This document shows positions 14,958 to 24,280 of a DNA stretch of 64,000 bases, piece by piece. Below the pieces are notes generated by a model that saw nothing but the letters and a program-made list of their open reading frames with translations, was not told where the DNA came from and ran no database searches. The DNA lies in assembly GCA_040904825.1 (NCBI GenBank), contig JBBDSU010000058.1, positions 1 through 64,000 of the forward strand, read 5' to 3'. The DNA is from JBBDSU01 sp040904825. Lineage in GTDB: Bacteria > Actinomycetota > Nitriliruptoria > Nitriliruptorales > Nitriliruptoraceae. Every line of letters starts with the position of its first letter. Positions within the stretch are counted from its first letter, which is position 1. Made by a program: the position numbers and the translations under genes.

Positions 14958-16442
14958 GTGACGTCGACCCTGTCGCAGATCTTGGCGAGACTCGACACTG
15001 CCGAGTTGCGCGGAAGTGACCCTGCGCTCGACGATGTGACGCATGACAGCCGTTCGGTGGCTGACGGCGCCCTGTTTTGCGCCATTCCGGGCGATCAACA
15101 CGATGGTCACGACTTCGCCGGCGATGCCGTCAAGGCCGGGGCCTCTGCGCTGATGGTTGAACGCTGGCTCGATCTGGCAGTGCCGCAGTTGCGGGTCCCG
15201 TCGGTGCGACAAGCTATGGCGCACGCAGCGGCAGTCGTTCATGGTGATCCGACTCGCCAGGTGCGCCTGATTGGCGTGACTGGGACGAATGGCAAGACGA
15301 CAGTGAGCTATCTCGTCGAAGCGGCATTGGCTGCCTCAGGACACGGTGTCGGGGTGATCGGCACGGTTGAAGCGCGCGTGCACGGAGAACCGCTTGGTGG
15401 AACACGAACAACCCCGGAATCCACCGATCTCCAGCGTCTGGTTGCCATGATGCGCGCACGCGGAGCGGACAGTGTTGTGGTTGAGGTCTCATCGCACGGG
15501 CTCGACCTCCATCGGGTCGACGCCTGCGAATTCGACGTCGCCGTCTTCACCAACCTGTCGCAAGATCACCTCGACTGGCACGGCTCGATGGAGGCATATT
15601 TCGCCGCAAAGCGTCGACTGTTCGACAGCGAACTTTCTGCTCGAGCGGTCATCAACATCGACGATGACTGGGGTAGGCGCCTGGCTGCCGACGTCGGGGT
15701 GGATGTTGTCACCGTCGGCCGAGCCAATGCTGACGTGACTATCCGCGCGGTGCGCACGACGTCTGGAGGTTCGGAGGTCGATCTGAGCACACCGTGGGGT
15801 GAAGTGGGCTTGTCGACCTCGCTGGCCGGAGTATTCAATGTGGACAATGCCGTCCTTGCCTATGTTGCGGCCGTTGTGTCGGGGATTGATGCCACCGCAG
15901 CAGCGGCTGGCATTGCGGCCTGTGGCGGTGCGCCAGGTCGTATGGAACGCGTCGATGCGGGCCAAGGATTCGAGGTCTTTGTCGACTACGCCCATACGCC
16001 CGCTGCCTTGTCAGGAGTCGTGTTCACCGGCCGGGCGCTGACATCGCCCAACGGCCAGAAACCTGGCCGCGTGATTGTCGTCGCGGGCGCCGGCGGTGAA
16101 CGTGACCGCGACAAGCGGCCTGCCATGGGCATGGCGCTGGCTGACGCGGACGTCGTGATTTTGACGTCCGACAACCCGCGCAGCGAAGACCCCGAGGCGA
16201 TCCTCGCCGCGCTGGCAGGCGGCGTCGCGGCGCGAACGGAGCGCCATCCCGAGGTCCACACCGTCGAGGATCGGCGTCAGGCCATCGCCCTTGCGTTGGA
16301 GCAAGCAGCCGTTGGCGACGTCGTCATCATCGCCGGGAAGGGTCACGAAACGACCCAGCAGATCGGCGACCAGACTGTCGAGTTTGATGACCGCGTTGTC
16401 GCGGCAACCCTTTTGTCGGCAATGGGTGGGGCGACATCGTGA
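14958..16442 (+). CDS. murE: UDP-MurNAc-tripeptide synthetase (meso-DAP adding)
   Basis: Adds the third stem-peptide residue. The 494 residues contain the ATP loop GVTGTNGKTTVSYL (Walker A at 108-115), VVEVSSHGLDLHRVD, and FVDYAHTPAAL. The substrate signature DNPRSEDP at 405-412 is the meso-diaminopimelate type (lysine enzymes have a different motif), so the wall is DAP-based. The GTG start has a strong AAGGAG about 6 bases upstream. It overlaps murF by 4 bases. Confidence 0.97.
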   Translation: MTSTLSQILARLDTAELRGSDPALDDVTHDSRSVADGALFCAIPGDQHDGHDFAGDAVKAGASALMVERWLDLAVPQLRVPSVRQAMAHAAAVVHGDPTRQVRLIGVTGTNGKTTVSYLVEAALAASGHGVGVIGTVEARVHGEPLGGTRTTPESTDLQRLVAMMRARGADSVVVEVSSHGLDLHRVDACEFDVAVFTNLSQDHLDWHGSMEAYFAAKRRLFDSELSARAVINIDDDWGRRLAADVGVDVVTVGRANADVTIRAVRTTSGGSEVDLSTPWGEVGLSTSLAGVFNVDNAVLAYVAAVVSGIDATAAAAGIAACGGAPGRMERVDAGQGFEVFVDYAHTPAALSGVVFTGRALTSPNGQKPGRVIVVAGAGGERDRDKRPAMGMALADADVVILTSDNPRSEDPEAILAALAGGVAARTERHPEVHTVEDRRQAIALALEQAAVGDVVIIAGKGHETTQQIGDQTVEFDDRVVAATLLSAMGGATS

Positions 16443-18034
16443 TTCCTTTGACCATTGCTGACATCGCTCGGATTACTGCCGGGCAAGCGGTCCCGGCGCG
16501 CCGGAGCACAGCATCTCACGTCAGCGACGACCATCGCGGACGTCTCGCAGAGGTTGTCGTGGCGCGTCAGATTGACACTGTGACAGCCGACTCACGCACG
16601 GTTGGCGGCAACCCCGCCGATGGTGATGGCGGAACCTTGTTTGTGGCGCTTCGCACAGAGACAGGCGATGGCCACGATCATGTGACGATGGCGTTCGATA
16701 ACGGGGCTGCGGTCGCACTCGTCGAGTGCGATCCCCATCTGGTCTCGGCAGTGTCTCCCGGAGCGTTGCCGTCATCGGCAGATACTGCAATGGGGGAAGC
16801 GGGCGCCAATAGCGACGTCCCGCTGAGTGAAGACGGCGTGCCTGCCTTGGTGATCGTGCCTGATACGTGGAAGGCACTACGCCAACTGGCGTCGGAGGTG
16901 CGTCGTCGGGTCAACCCAGCAGTTGTCGCGATTACCGGTTCGGTCGGAAAGACCACGGTCAAGGACTTGACTGCCGCCATTGTCGCCAGAAGCCGCCGCA
17001 CCTATGCGTCTCCTGCCTCGTTCAACAACGAGCTTGGCGTTCCGTTGACGGTCCTTGGGATGCCAGGTGACTGTCAGGCGCTGATCTGCGAGATCGGGGC
17101 ACGGGCACCTGGCGATGTGGCCGTGCTGGCTGACGTCGTGCGCCCCGATGTCGCGGTCGTGACCTCCGTGGTTGCGGCACACTTGGGGCCATTCGGCTCG
17201 CTCGATGCCATCGCGGCGACCAAGGGCGAACTGGTCAGGTCCCTGGGCAGCGACGGCATCGCCGTGCTTAACCTGGACAATTCCTACGTTGCCGCAATGG
17301 CTGCTGGCGCCCCATCGGTCATCGGTATCAGTACGCAACACGGCAGCACGGACGTCACCCCACGCCGTGTCACCATGCGCGATGATGCCCGCGCCGAGGT
17401 TGTCATCGACACGCCATGGGGTGTCGTCGAATGCGTCCTGCCGGTTGCCGGTCGCCACCAGGTTGTCAACGCAATGCTGGCGATAGGAGTTGCAGGCGCA
17501 CTCGGGATCGACACTGCCGATATGAGCGAAGGACTGTCCGAAGCCAAGGTTTCGCACTGGCGTGGCCAACTTCTGTCGCTCGGTGGCGGGATCACCGTCA
17601 TTGACGACGCGTACAACGCGAATCCAGCGTCAGTGGAAGCCGCGCTTGACACCCTTGTGACTGTCGCGCGCTCACGGCGGACCGTTGCGGTACTCGGGGA
17701 GATGGCTGAGCTTGGCCCAGCAAGCGAACAGGCGCATCGCCAGATTGGCGCATCGTGCGCACGGCGCGGCGTGGATCATGTCGTGGCCGTTGGCCCAGGT
17801 GCCCACAGCATTGCCTGGCAAGCGCGCAGCGAAGGTCATCAATCGTCGTGGATGGTCAACGATGCCACCGCTGCACAAGGGTGGCTGGATGAGCATCTTG
17901 AAGCCGGCGACGTCGTCCTCGTCAAGGCGTCGCGGGTTGTCGCACTCGACCGGGTTGTGACTCACCTGCGGAGTATCCACCCGCCGCCAACAACGCATCC
18001 GTCCGGTGCCCAAGCTCAGGAGCATGCCTCGTGA
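16439..18034 (+). CDS. murF: UDP-MurNAc-pentapeptide synthetase MurF
   Basis: Joins D-Ala-D-Ala to the UDP-MurNAc-tripeptide. The 531 residues include the ATP loop AITGSVGKTTVKDL (Walker A 166-173), PASFNNELGVPLTVL, and VIDDAYNANPASVEAAL. It is somewhat longer than usual because of a ~40-residue low-complexity stretch (about 95-135) within the N-terminal substrate domain. The GTG start overlaps murE, and the end overlaps mraY. Confidence 0.96.
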   Translation: MIPLTIADIARITAGQAVPARRSTASHVSDDHRGRLAEVVVARQIDTVTADSRTVGGNPADGDGGTLFVALRTETGDGHDHVTMAFDNGAAVALVECDPHLVSAVSPGALPSSADTAMGEAGANSDVPLSEDGVPALVIVPDTWKALRQLASEVRRRVNPAVVAITGSVGKTTVKDLTAAIVARSRRTYASPASFNNELGVPLTVLGMPGDCQALICEIGARAPGDVAVLADVVRPDVAVVTSVVAAHLGPFGSLDAIAATKGELVRSLGSDGIAVLNLDNSYVAAMAAGAPSVIGISTQHGSTDVTPRRVTMRDDARAEVVIDTPWGVVECVLPVAGRHQVVNAMLAIGVAGALGIDTADMSEGLSEAKVSHWRGQLLSLGGGITVIDDAYNANPASVEAALDTLVTVARSRRTVAVLGEMAELGPASEQAHRQIGASCARRGVDHVVAVGPGAHSIAWQARSEGHQSSWMVNDATAAQGWLDEHLEAGDVVLVKASRVVALDRVVTHLRSIHPPPTTHPSGAQAQEHAS

Positions 18035-19065
18035 TCGCAATCCTCATTGCCGGCACGATTGCGTTCATGGTCGCGCTCGCGGGTACTCCCATCATCGTGG
18101 GGTATTTCCGGCAAAGAGGATTTGGCCAACCGATCCGTGACGAGGGGCCCCAGTCGCACCATTCGAAGGCCGGGACGCCGACGATGGGCGGTGCGATCAT
18201 CGTCGGCGGCGCCGTCCTCGCGTTCATCGTGGGCCACCTTGGTTCAGCACGGTTGACCGCCACCGGATTGTTGGTGGTCGGAACCTTTGCGGCTATGGCG
18301 CTGGTCGGGTTTGCCGATGACCTCATCAAGTTGCGAATGCAGCGAAACCTCGGGTTGAACAAGGCCACAAAATTCATAGGCCAAGCGGTGATCGCTGGGC
18401 TGTTTGCATACCTGGGACCAACGGTCGGCGGACTTCCACAGAACATCTCGCTGGTCGGTGAGATCGCGGTGGATGTTCCGAGTTGGATCTTCTTCATCTG
18501 GATCTTCTTGTTACTCACCGGGTTTTCGAACGCCGTCAACCTCACCGACGGACTCGACGGACTTGCCGCCGGATCCGCGGCCTTGGTCTTTGGTGCCTAC
18601 ACCCTGATTGCGTTCTGGCAGTTCAGGAATGCCGAGGCATACCCGCTGACCGGCAGTGAAGCCCTCGACGTCGCCATCATCGCTGCAGCAGCCATGACGG
18701 CTTGCGCGGGTTTCCTGTGGCACAACGCGCCGCCTGCCCGCATCTTCATGGGTGACACGGGCTCGCTGGCACTTGGCGGGCTCATGGCCGCGATCGCCGT
18801 CGCGACCAACACCCAATTGCTTCTGGTCTTGTTCGGTGGACTGTTTGTCGTCGAAACGGCGTCGGTCATGGTGCAAGTCGCCGTGTTCCGCACGACCGGT
18901 CGCAGGGTGTTCCGTATGGCACCAATCCATCACCACTTTGAACTCCACGGTTGGCAGGAGATCACCATCATCGTGCGATTCTGGATCGTGGCTGGTATTG
19001 GCGTAGCGCTCGGCCTCGGCATCTTTTACGCCGAATGGTTCAGCAGGATCGGACCCATCGGATGA
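18031..19065 (+). CDS. mraY: Phospho-MurNAc-pentapeptide transferase MraY
   Basis: Integral membrane enzyme that makes lipid I from UDP-MurNAc-pentapeptide and undecaprenyl phosphate. The 344 residues hold ~10 hydrophobic helices and the family motifs: KAGTPTMGGAII, the Asp pair in GFADDLIKLRMQRNLGLN, NLTDGLDGLAAG and RIFMGDTGSLALGG, ending with the APIHHHFELHGW loop. The GTG start overlaps murF by 4 bases, and the end overlaps murD. Confidence 0.97.
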   Translation: MIAILIAGTIAFMVALAGTPIIVGYFRQRGFGQPIRDEGPQSHHSKAGTPTMGGAIIVGGAVLAFIVGHLGSARLTATGLLVVGTFAAMALVGFADDLIKLRMQRNLGLNKATKFIGQAVIAGLFAYLGPTVGGLPQNISLVGEIAVDVPSWIFFIWIFLLLTGFSNAVNLTDGLDGLAAGSAALVFGAYTLIAFWQFRNAEAYPLTGSEALDVAIIAAAAMTACAGFLWHNAPPARIFMGDTGSLALGGLMAAIAVATNTQLLLVLFGGLFVVETASVMVQVAVFRTTGRRVFRMAPIHHHFELHGWQEITIIVRFWIVAGIGVALGLGIFYAEWFSRIGPIG

Positions 19066-20567
19066 GCGAAGCGCAACCACACCCAGCGGATTCCCCGCCC
19101 CGACAGCAGCCGGCGGCATCCTTCGACAACCTGCAGCGCGCACTCGTCATTGGAGCGAGCGTTTCGGGACGTGCGGCGACCCGACTCCTGCGCGAGGCGT
19201 CGGTGGCGGTCACCGTCCTTGAGTCCGACGATGGCCACCATGGTCTCGCCGATGTTGACGCGCTCGGTGCCGAGGTTGCCATCGGTGACACGGTCGAGCG
19301 TGATCAGTGGGCGCGCTATGACGTCGTGGTCGCTTCTCCTGGGGTCCCTGAGCATGCGCCGGCGGTGGTCGACGCCTTGGCTGCCGGGGTACCGGTGTGG
19401 TCTGAGCCTGAGCTTGCTTGGCGATGGTCGCCTCGCACTGTGCTGGGCATCACAGGCACGAATGGCAAGACCACCACGACGGAGATGTTGACCTCAATGT
19501 TGCGCGCCGACGGTCGCGATGTCATCGCGTGCGGCAATATCGGTATCCCATTGTCGGAAGCGGTGATGGAACATGCGCCGTCGACGGTGTTGGTGGCCGA
19601 GCTGTCCAGTTTCCAGTTGCGATTCACGTCTACCCTACGGGTGCGTGTTGGCGTGCTGCTCAATCTCGCCGAGGATCATCTCGACTGGCACGGCGACATG
19701 CACGCGTACGCTGCCGCCAAGGCCCGCATGTGGCGCAGCCAGGCGGTCACGGATTGGGCCGTCGCCAATGCTGACGACCCTGCTGCGTTGGCGTTGATGC
19801 GTGAACACGCTCCGGGGTATCAGGCGACCTTTTCAGTCGACTCGTGGTCAAGCGTCGCGGCTGGTGAGTCCGGCAGGAGATCGCGACCATCCGGTGGGGT
19901 AAGACGAGTTCTGTCGCGTGCCACTGGGTCTGAGGTGCCCCGTGCAAGCATTACGCGTGACGCGGACGGGCTGACCGCTTCCGACCATCAACGTCGAGAG
20001 TTGTTGGTGCAGGCGGACGTTCTGGACGGCCGACCGGTCCACGTGACAGCCAACCTTGCAGCCGCCGCGACAGCGGCATGGCTCTTTGGGGTGTCTCCTC
20101 AAGCCATCGCGGCTGCATCCCATGACACAGGAGCGGGCCCGCACCGGGGTGAAGAGGTCATCTCTGCGCGCGGAATCTGTTGGATCAACAATTCCAAGGC
20201 GACCAACCCGCATGCTGCGATTGCTGCACTGTCGTCATACGACAGTGCAGTATGGATCGCTGGCGGCACAGCCAAAGGCGTCGATCTGTCCCCGTTGAGT
20301 CGGCATCTGGGCAACGTGCGTGCTGCGGTGCTGATCGGCACGTCGGCCCCCGAACTGGCGCGCATCTGTGATACCGCAGGGGTCGCAGCCCATGCTGCCG
20401 CTTCAATTGAAGACGCCGTGGGCATCGCTGCTGGTCTTGCCGTGTCGGGCGACGCGGTCGTGCTAGCGCCAGCGTGCGCATCGTTCGACCAGTTTCGCGA
20501 CTATAGAGATCGAGGCGATCGGTTCTCCCGCGCTGTCAACCTCCTTGTAGCCAATACGGCGGTGTGA
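19062..20567 (+). CDS. murD: UDP-MurNAc-L-Ala D-Glu ligase MurD
   Basis: Adds D-Glu to UDP-MurNAc-L-Ala. Starting at ATG 19062 (overlapping mraY, ATGA) it has 501 residues. Motifs: GASVSGRAATRLL (nucleotide fold), GITGTNGKTTTTEMLTS (ATP loop), ACGNIGIPLSEAV, VAELSSFQLR, LAEDHLDWHGD and, near the end, VVLAPACASFDQF. Residues ~270-320 are a poorly conserved Ser/Arg-rich segment. The frame is open further upstream within mraY, but the ATG is the family start. It is followed one base later by ftsW. Confidence 0.96.
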   Translation: MSEAQPHPADSPPRQQPAASFDNLQRALVIGASVSGRAATRLLREASVAVTVLESDDGHHGLADVDALGAEVAIGDTVERDQWARYDVVVASPGVPEHAPAVVDALAAGVPVWSEPELAWRWSPRTVLGITGTNGKTTTTEMLTSMLRADGRDVIACGNIGIPLSEAVMEHAPSTVLVAELSSFQLRFTSTLRVRVGVLLNLAEDHLDWHGDMHAYAAAKARMWRSQAVTDWAVANADDPAALALMREHAPGYQATFSVDSWSSVAAGESGRRSRPSGGVRRVLSRATGSEVPRASITRDADGLTASDHQRRELLVQADVLDGRPVHVTANLAAAATAAWLFGVSPQAIAAASHDTGAGPHRGEEVISARGICWINNSKATNPHAAIAALSSYDSAVWIAGGTAKGVDLSPLSRHLGNVRAAVLIGTSAPELARICDTAGVAAHAAASIEDAVGIAAGLAVSGDAVVLAPACASFDQFRDYRDRGDRFSRAVNLLVANTAV

Positions 20568-20568
20568 G

Positions 20569-21777
20569 GTGAGACGACCGCCACCGCCGTCGCGACGACC
20601 CTCAGGGCGTCGTATGTCCCGCCGGACGTGGCGAACAGGTCCATGGACAGCCGATGCGACAGCGCTGACCGTTGTCATGGTCTTGTTGCTCGTCTTTGGG
20701 CTAGTGATGAGTTTTTCGGCTTCCTTCGTCGGTGCAGCAACCACAGGCGATCCCTTCGCTGTATTTCGTCGCCAAGCGACGTGGGCCTCGATCGGGGTGG
20801 TCGCGTTTGTGGCCATTGCCCACATCGCCCCGACGACGTGGCGCGTGCTCGCCTGGCCCTTGTTGATCGGCTCGCTTGCGGGGCTCGTTGCTGTGCTCGT
20901 GCCTGGGGTCGGCGTTGAGCGCTTCGGTTCCAGCCGTTGGATCGGGATCGGACCGATCGTCGTGCAACCATCTGAGGTCGCCAAGCTTGGAGTTCTCGTC
21001 TGGCTTGCGGACGTGCTTGAACGCAAGCGTCCTGCAAATGGCCAACTACCGGCGATTGACCATCTGCTGGTTCCAGCGTTGCCACTGCTGGGTGCGACAA
21101 GTTTGCTGGTCATACTCCAGCCTGATCTTGGAACCGCCATCCTGCTGGCGATGATTGTGATCGCAGTGCTGTGGATTGAAGGTCTACCAGTGCGGCTGGT
21201 GACGTGGATGGCTGCAGGAGGGACAGTGATCGTTCTCCTGCTCGCCCGGGTCGCGCCGTACCGCGTCGCTCGCATCACTGGTTGGTTGGCTCCCGAGTCG
21301 GATCCGTTGGGAAGTGGATTCCAGTTGTTGCAGTCGCGTTACGCCTTGGGCTCGGGCGGCTTGTGGGGCCTGGGATTGGGATCTTCGCGAGGCAAGTGGC
21401 AGTTCCTGCCGAACCCTGAGACCGACTTCATCTTTGCGATCATCGGCGAGGAACTGGGCCTCGTGGGCGCACTGGCGGTCTTGGTGCTGTTCAGCGCCTT
21501 GTTGTATCTGGGACTTCGGATCGCGTTTCGCGCCGAACATGGTTTCAGTCGTACCGTTGCGTTTGCGATCACGACGTGGCTGGTGGGCCAGGCGCTTGTC
21601 AACATCGCGACGGTGACGGGATTGCTGCCCATCACCGGAGTGACGTTGCCGCTCGTGTCCGTGGGAGGATCATCGTTGATCGTGACACTCGTTGCACTCG
21701 GCATGCTGGTTGCCATTGCGCGCACGGCTCCGGCAGCAGCCGGCGTCACCCGACAGGCTCATGGAGGTCCTCGGTGA
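20569..21777 (+). CDS. ftsW: Septal peptidoglycan glycosyltransferase FtsW (SEDS family)
   Basis: Polymerises septal glycan strands with FtsI. The 402 residues begin with a basic, Pro/Arg-rich tail (~30 residues), then about ten membrane helices starting at TVVMVLLLVFGLVMSFSAS. SEDS motifs: SSRWIGIGPIVVQPSEVAKL, LQPDLGTAILL, FLPNPETDFIFAIIGEELGL and ITGVTLPLVSVGGSSL. The GTG start follows the murD stop by one base; its ribosome binding site is weak, so translation is probably coupled. Confidence 0.96.
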   Translation: MRRPPPPSRRPSGRRMSRRTWRTGPWTADATALTVVMVLLLVFGLVMSFSASFVGAATTGDPFAVFRRQATWASIGVVAFVAIAHIAPTTWRVLAWPLLIGSLAGLVAVLVPGVGVERFGSSRWIGIGPIVVQPSEVAKLGVLVWLADVLERKRPANGQLPAIDHLLVPALPLLGATSLLVILQPDLGTAILLAMIVIAVLWIEGLPVRLVTWMAAGGTVIVLLLARVAPYRVARITGWLAPESDPLGSGFQLLQSRYALGSGGLWGLGLGSSRGKWQFLPNPETDFIFAIIGEELGLVGALAVLVLFSALLYLGLRIAFRAEHGFSRTVAFAITTWLVGQALVNIATVTGLLPITGVTLPLVSVGGSSLIVTLVALGMLVAIARTAPAAAGVTRQAHGGPR

Positions 21778-22913
21778 CTCGAAGTGTCCTATTTGCCGCC
21801 GGAGGAACGGCCGGCCACGTGTTTCCGGCTATCGCAGTCGCCAAGGCGTTGGTTGAGCTTGATGCTCAACTCGAGCCTGTCTTCATCGGGTCGGCTGAAC
21901 GGATCGAAGCCACACTCGTTGCAGAAGCCGGGTTTCGGTTCCACCCCATCGCAGTGCTGCCCGTGCCGCGACGGTTGTCGCCTCGGCTCCTGCGAGTGCC
22001 GTTTGCGACGCGAAAAGCCGTCAAGCAGACGATGGCGATCGCACGGCAGGAGCGGACGGTCGGGACCGTCAGTTTCGGCGGGTTCGTGTCGTTCCCGCTC
22101 GCGCGCGTCGCGTGGAAGATGCAACTGCCCTTGGTCGTCCACGAACAAAATGCTGTGCCGGGTCTGGCGAACCGTATGGCGGCACGCTGGGCCGACAAGA
22201 TCGCGGTCTCTATTCCGAGCAGTGTGCATCGCATCAAGCGGCCCGAACGTTGCGCAGTTACAGGCAACCCGGTGCGTGAAGAGATACTGCAACTTGACCG
22301 CCAGGCGCGCCGTCCAGCAGCGCGAGAACGGTTCGGTTTGCGGCCAGACCGCACGACGCTGCTGGTGTTTGGCGGCAGCCAAGGCGCCCGATCGATCAAC
22401 CAAGCGATTATTGCGGCCAATCACCTTTGGGGTGATACCGATCTGCAAATATTGCATGCGACGGGCCGGGCGACCTACGAGTCGACGGCGCGCAGTTGGG
22501 CTCGGACCCGTGAACAAGTACGCGGCCCGCATGCCTCGGTGGTCGACTTCATTGATTCGATGGCGGATGCCTACGCAGCCGCTGACATCGTGGTGTGTCG
22601 TGCAGGGGCGACATCCATCGCCGAGTTGAGTGCGCTTGGTATCCCTGCTGTGCTGGTCCCATATCCCCATGCGACTGCCGACCATCAATCCGAGAACGCC
22701 AAAGCCCTTGAACGCGCTGGCGGCGCGACGGTCATCAGCGATCGCGAACTGTCCGGAGAACGGCTTGTTGAAGCGGTCAAACCCTGGATCGACGACCCTG
22801 CTTCGGCCGACAAGATCGCCAGCGCCTCCAGGGCGTTCGGGCGACGTGATGCCGCCCACAACGTTGCTCGACTCGTGGCGTCGACACTCGACTTCAAGCG
22901 AGCGTGGTCATGA
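21774..22913 (+). CDS. murG: UDP-GlcNAc transferase MurG (lipid II synthesis)
   Basis: Transfers GlcNAc to lipid I on the inner face of the membrane. From GTG 21774 it has 379 residues. Motifs: the N-terminal glycine loop AAGGTAGHVFPAIAVAKAL, VHEQNAVPGLANR, VFGGSQGARSIN, and CRAGATSIAELSALGIPAVL with PYPHATADHQSENA. The start overlaps the ftsW stop (GTGA) and GGAGG lies 6 bases upstream. The frame is open further upstream inside ftsW but not conserved there. Confidence 0.97.
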   Translation: MTRSVLFAAGGTAGHVFPAIAVAKALVELDAQLEPVFIGSAERIEATLVAEAGFRFHPIAVLPVPRRLSPRLLRVPFATRKAVKQTMAIARQERTVGTVSFGGFVSFPLARVAWKMQLPLVVHEQNAVPGLANRMAARWADKIAVSIPSSVHRIKRPERCAVTGNPVREEILQLDRQARRPAARERFGLRPDRTTLLVFGGSQGARSINQAIIAANHLWGDTDLQILHATGRATYESTARSWARTREQVRGPHASVVDFIDSMADAYAAADIVVCRAGATSIAELSALGIPAVLVPYPHATADHQSENAKALERAGGATVISDRELSGERLVEAVKPWIDDPASADKIASASRAFGRRDAAHNVARLVASTLDFKRAWS

Positions 22914-24280
22914 ACGCAACCGTGCCTGGCGACGCAAAGGTTCACCTTGTGGGAGTAGGCGGAGCGGGCATGTCCGGCCTGGCACGCATTCTTCTCCAGC
23001 GCGGAGGAACGGTGTCGGGATGTGACCTCCGCGACGGCCGCACACTCGACGAACTGCGGATGATGGGTGCCGATATTGCCGTGGGTCATCATCCCGATCA
23101 CGCCAATGGCATTGATGTCCTGGTGACGTCGTCGGCCGTGTCTTCCGATGAGGCAGAGATCCTGGTCGCGAAAGCGGCAGGGGCAACAGTGTTGCGCCGT
23201 GCGGAAATGCTCGCTGAATTGATGACCGGTGATCGTGCGGTCCTCATCGCGGGGACCCACGGCAAGACAACCACCACCTCGATGGCTGTCGTGGGGCTGC
23301 ACGCTGCAGGGCTGGATCCGAGCTTTGCGATCGGTGGTTCGCTCAACGAGCGAGGAACCAACGCGCACGCTGGTGCAGATGACATGTTCGTCGCAGAGGC
23401 CGATGAGTCCGATCGTTCGTTTCTGGTGTTCCATCCGGACTTGGCGGTGGTGACCAACGTCGAACATGATCATCCGGACGAGTTTGATGATCCGGAGGCC
23501 GTGCGCGTCGCATTCAGGACGTTTCTCGCTCAGCGGGCGCCGGGTGCTCCGGCGATCATGTGCGCCGACGACCCGCAGGCGCTCGCCATGGCCGAAGAGG
23601 TCGATGGTCCGGTCGTGCTGTACGGGACGTCGCCGCAGGCTTCCTCACGTGTGATATCTGACGGGCCAGAGACGTACCGTCTCCGCCGGGACGGTGTGGA
23701 AGAGGCACGGTTCCGATTGTCGGTGCCCGGTGCGCACAACGTCCTTAATGCGGTGGCCGCTCTGACAGTCTGTCGAGAACTCGGCGTTGATCCTGCGGTT
23801 GCCGCGCGTGGCATAGAACAGTTCACCGGCGTCGCGCGCCGCTTCCAGCGACTGGGCACTGTTTGTGGTGTCACGGTCGTCGACGATTATGCGCATCATC
23901 CCACCGAGCTGCGTGCGACACTGGCAGCAGCACGCTCGTTGGCACCACAACGCGTGGTAGTGGTCGTCCAGCCCCATCGATATTCGCGAACCGCGGTGAT
24001 GGGGGAGGAACTGGGACGGGCTGCTGCTGCCGCTGAAGTGGTTCTGGTCACCGAGGTCTACGCGTCCAGTGAAGCACCGGTGCCAGGAGTGTCCGGCCGC
24101 CTCGTTGCGGACGCTGCGATCGCGGCCGGAGCCAACGTGAAGTTCGTGCCACATCTGGTTGATGTCGTCGACGAGTTGGTGAAGATTGTGCGCGAAGGCG
24201 ATCTGGTCCTCGTGACAGGCGCTGGCGATGTCACTCAGGTCGGACCGGCGCTGGTCGAACGGCTCGGGAGCCCTCGGTGA
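22910..24280 (+). CDS. murC: UDP-MurNAc L-alanine ligase MurC
   Basis: Adds the first stem-peptide residue, L-Ala. ATG 22910 overlaps the murG stop and gives 456 residues. Motifs: VHLVGVGGAGMSGLARIL, ATP loop IAGTHGKTTTTSMAV, EADESDRSFL, VTNVEHDHPDEFDD, VVDDYAHHPTELRATL and VVVQPHRYSRT. The end overlaps murB by 4 bases. Confidence 0.97.
   Translation: MNATVPGDAKVHLVGVGGAGMSGLARILLQRGGTVSGCDLRDGRTLDELRMMGADIAVGHHPDHANGIDVLVTSSAVSSDEAEILVAKAAGATVLRRAEMLAELMTGDRAVLIAGTHGKTTTTSMAVVGLHAAGLDPSFAIGGSLNERGTNAHAGADDMFVAEADESDRSFLVFHPDLAVVTNVEHDHPDEFDDPEAVRVAFRTFLAQRAPGAPAIMCADDPQALAMAEEVDGPVVLYGTSPQASSRVISDGPETYRLRRDGVEEARFRLSVPGAHNVLNAVAALTVCRELGVDPAVAARGIEQFTGVARRFQRLGTVCGVTVVDDYAHHPTELRATLAAARSLAPQRVVVVVQPHRYSRTAVMGEELGRAAAAAEVVLVTEVYASSEAPVPGVSGRLVADAAIAAGANVKFVPHLVDVVDELVKIVREGDLVLVTGAGDVTQVGPALVERLGSPR

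Noticed and set aside
21789..22859. Minus-strand ORF of 356 codons inside murG
   Set aside because: Shadow of murG, no family motif, Arg/His-rich composition.
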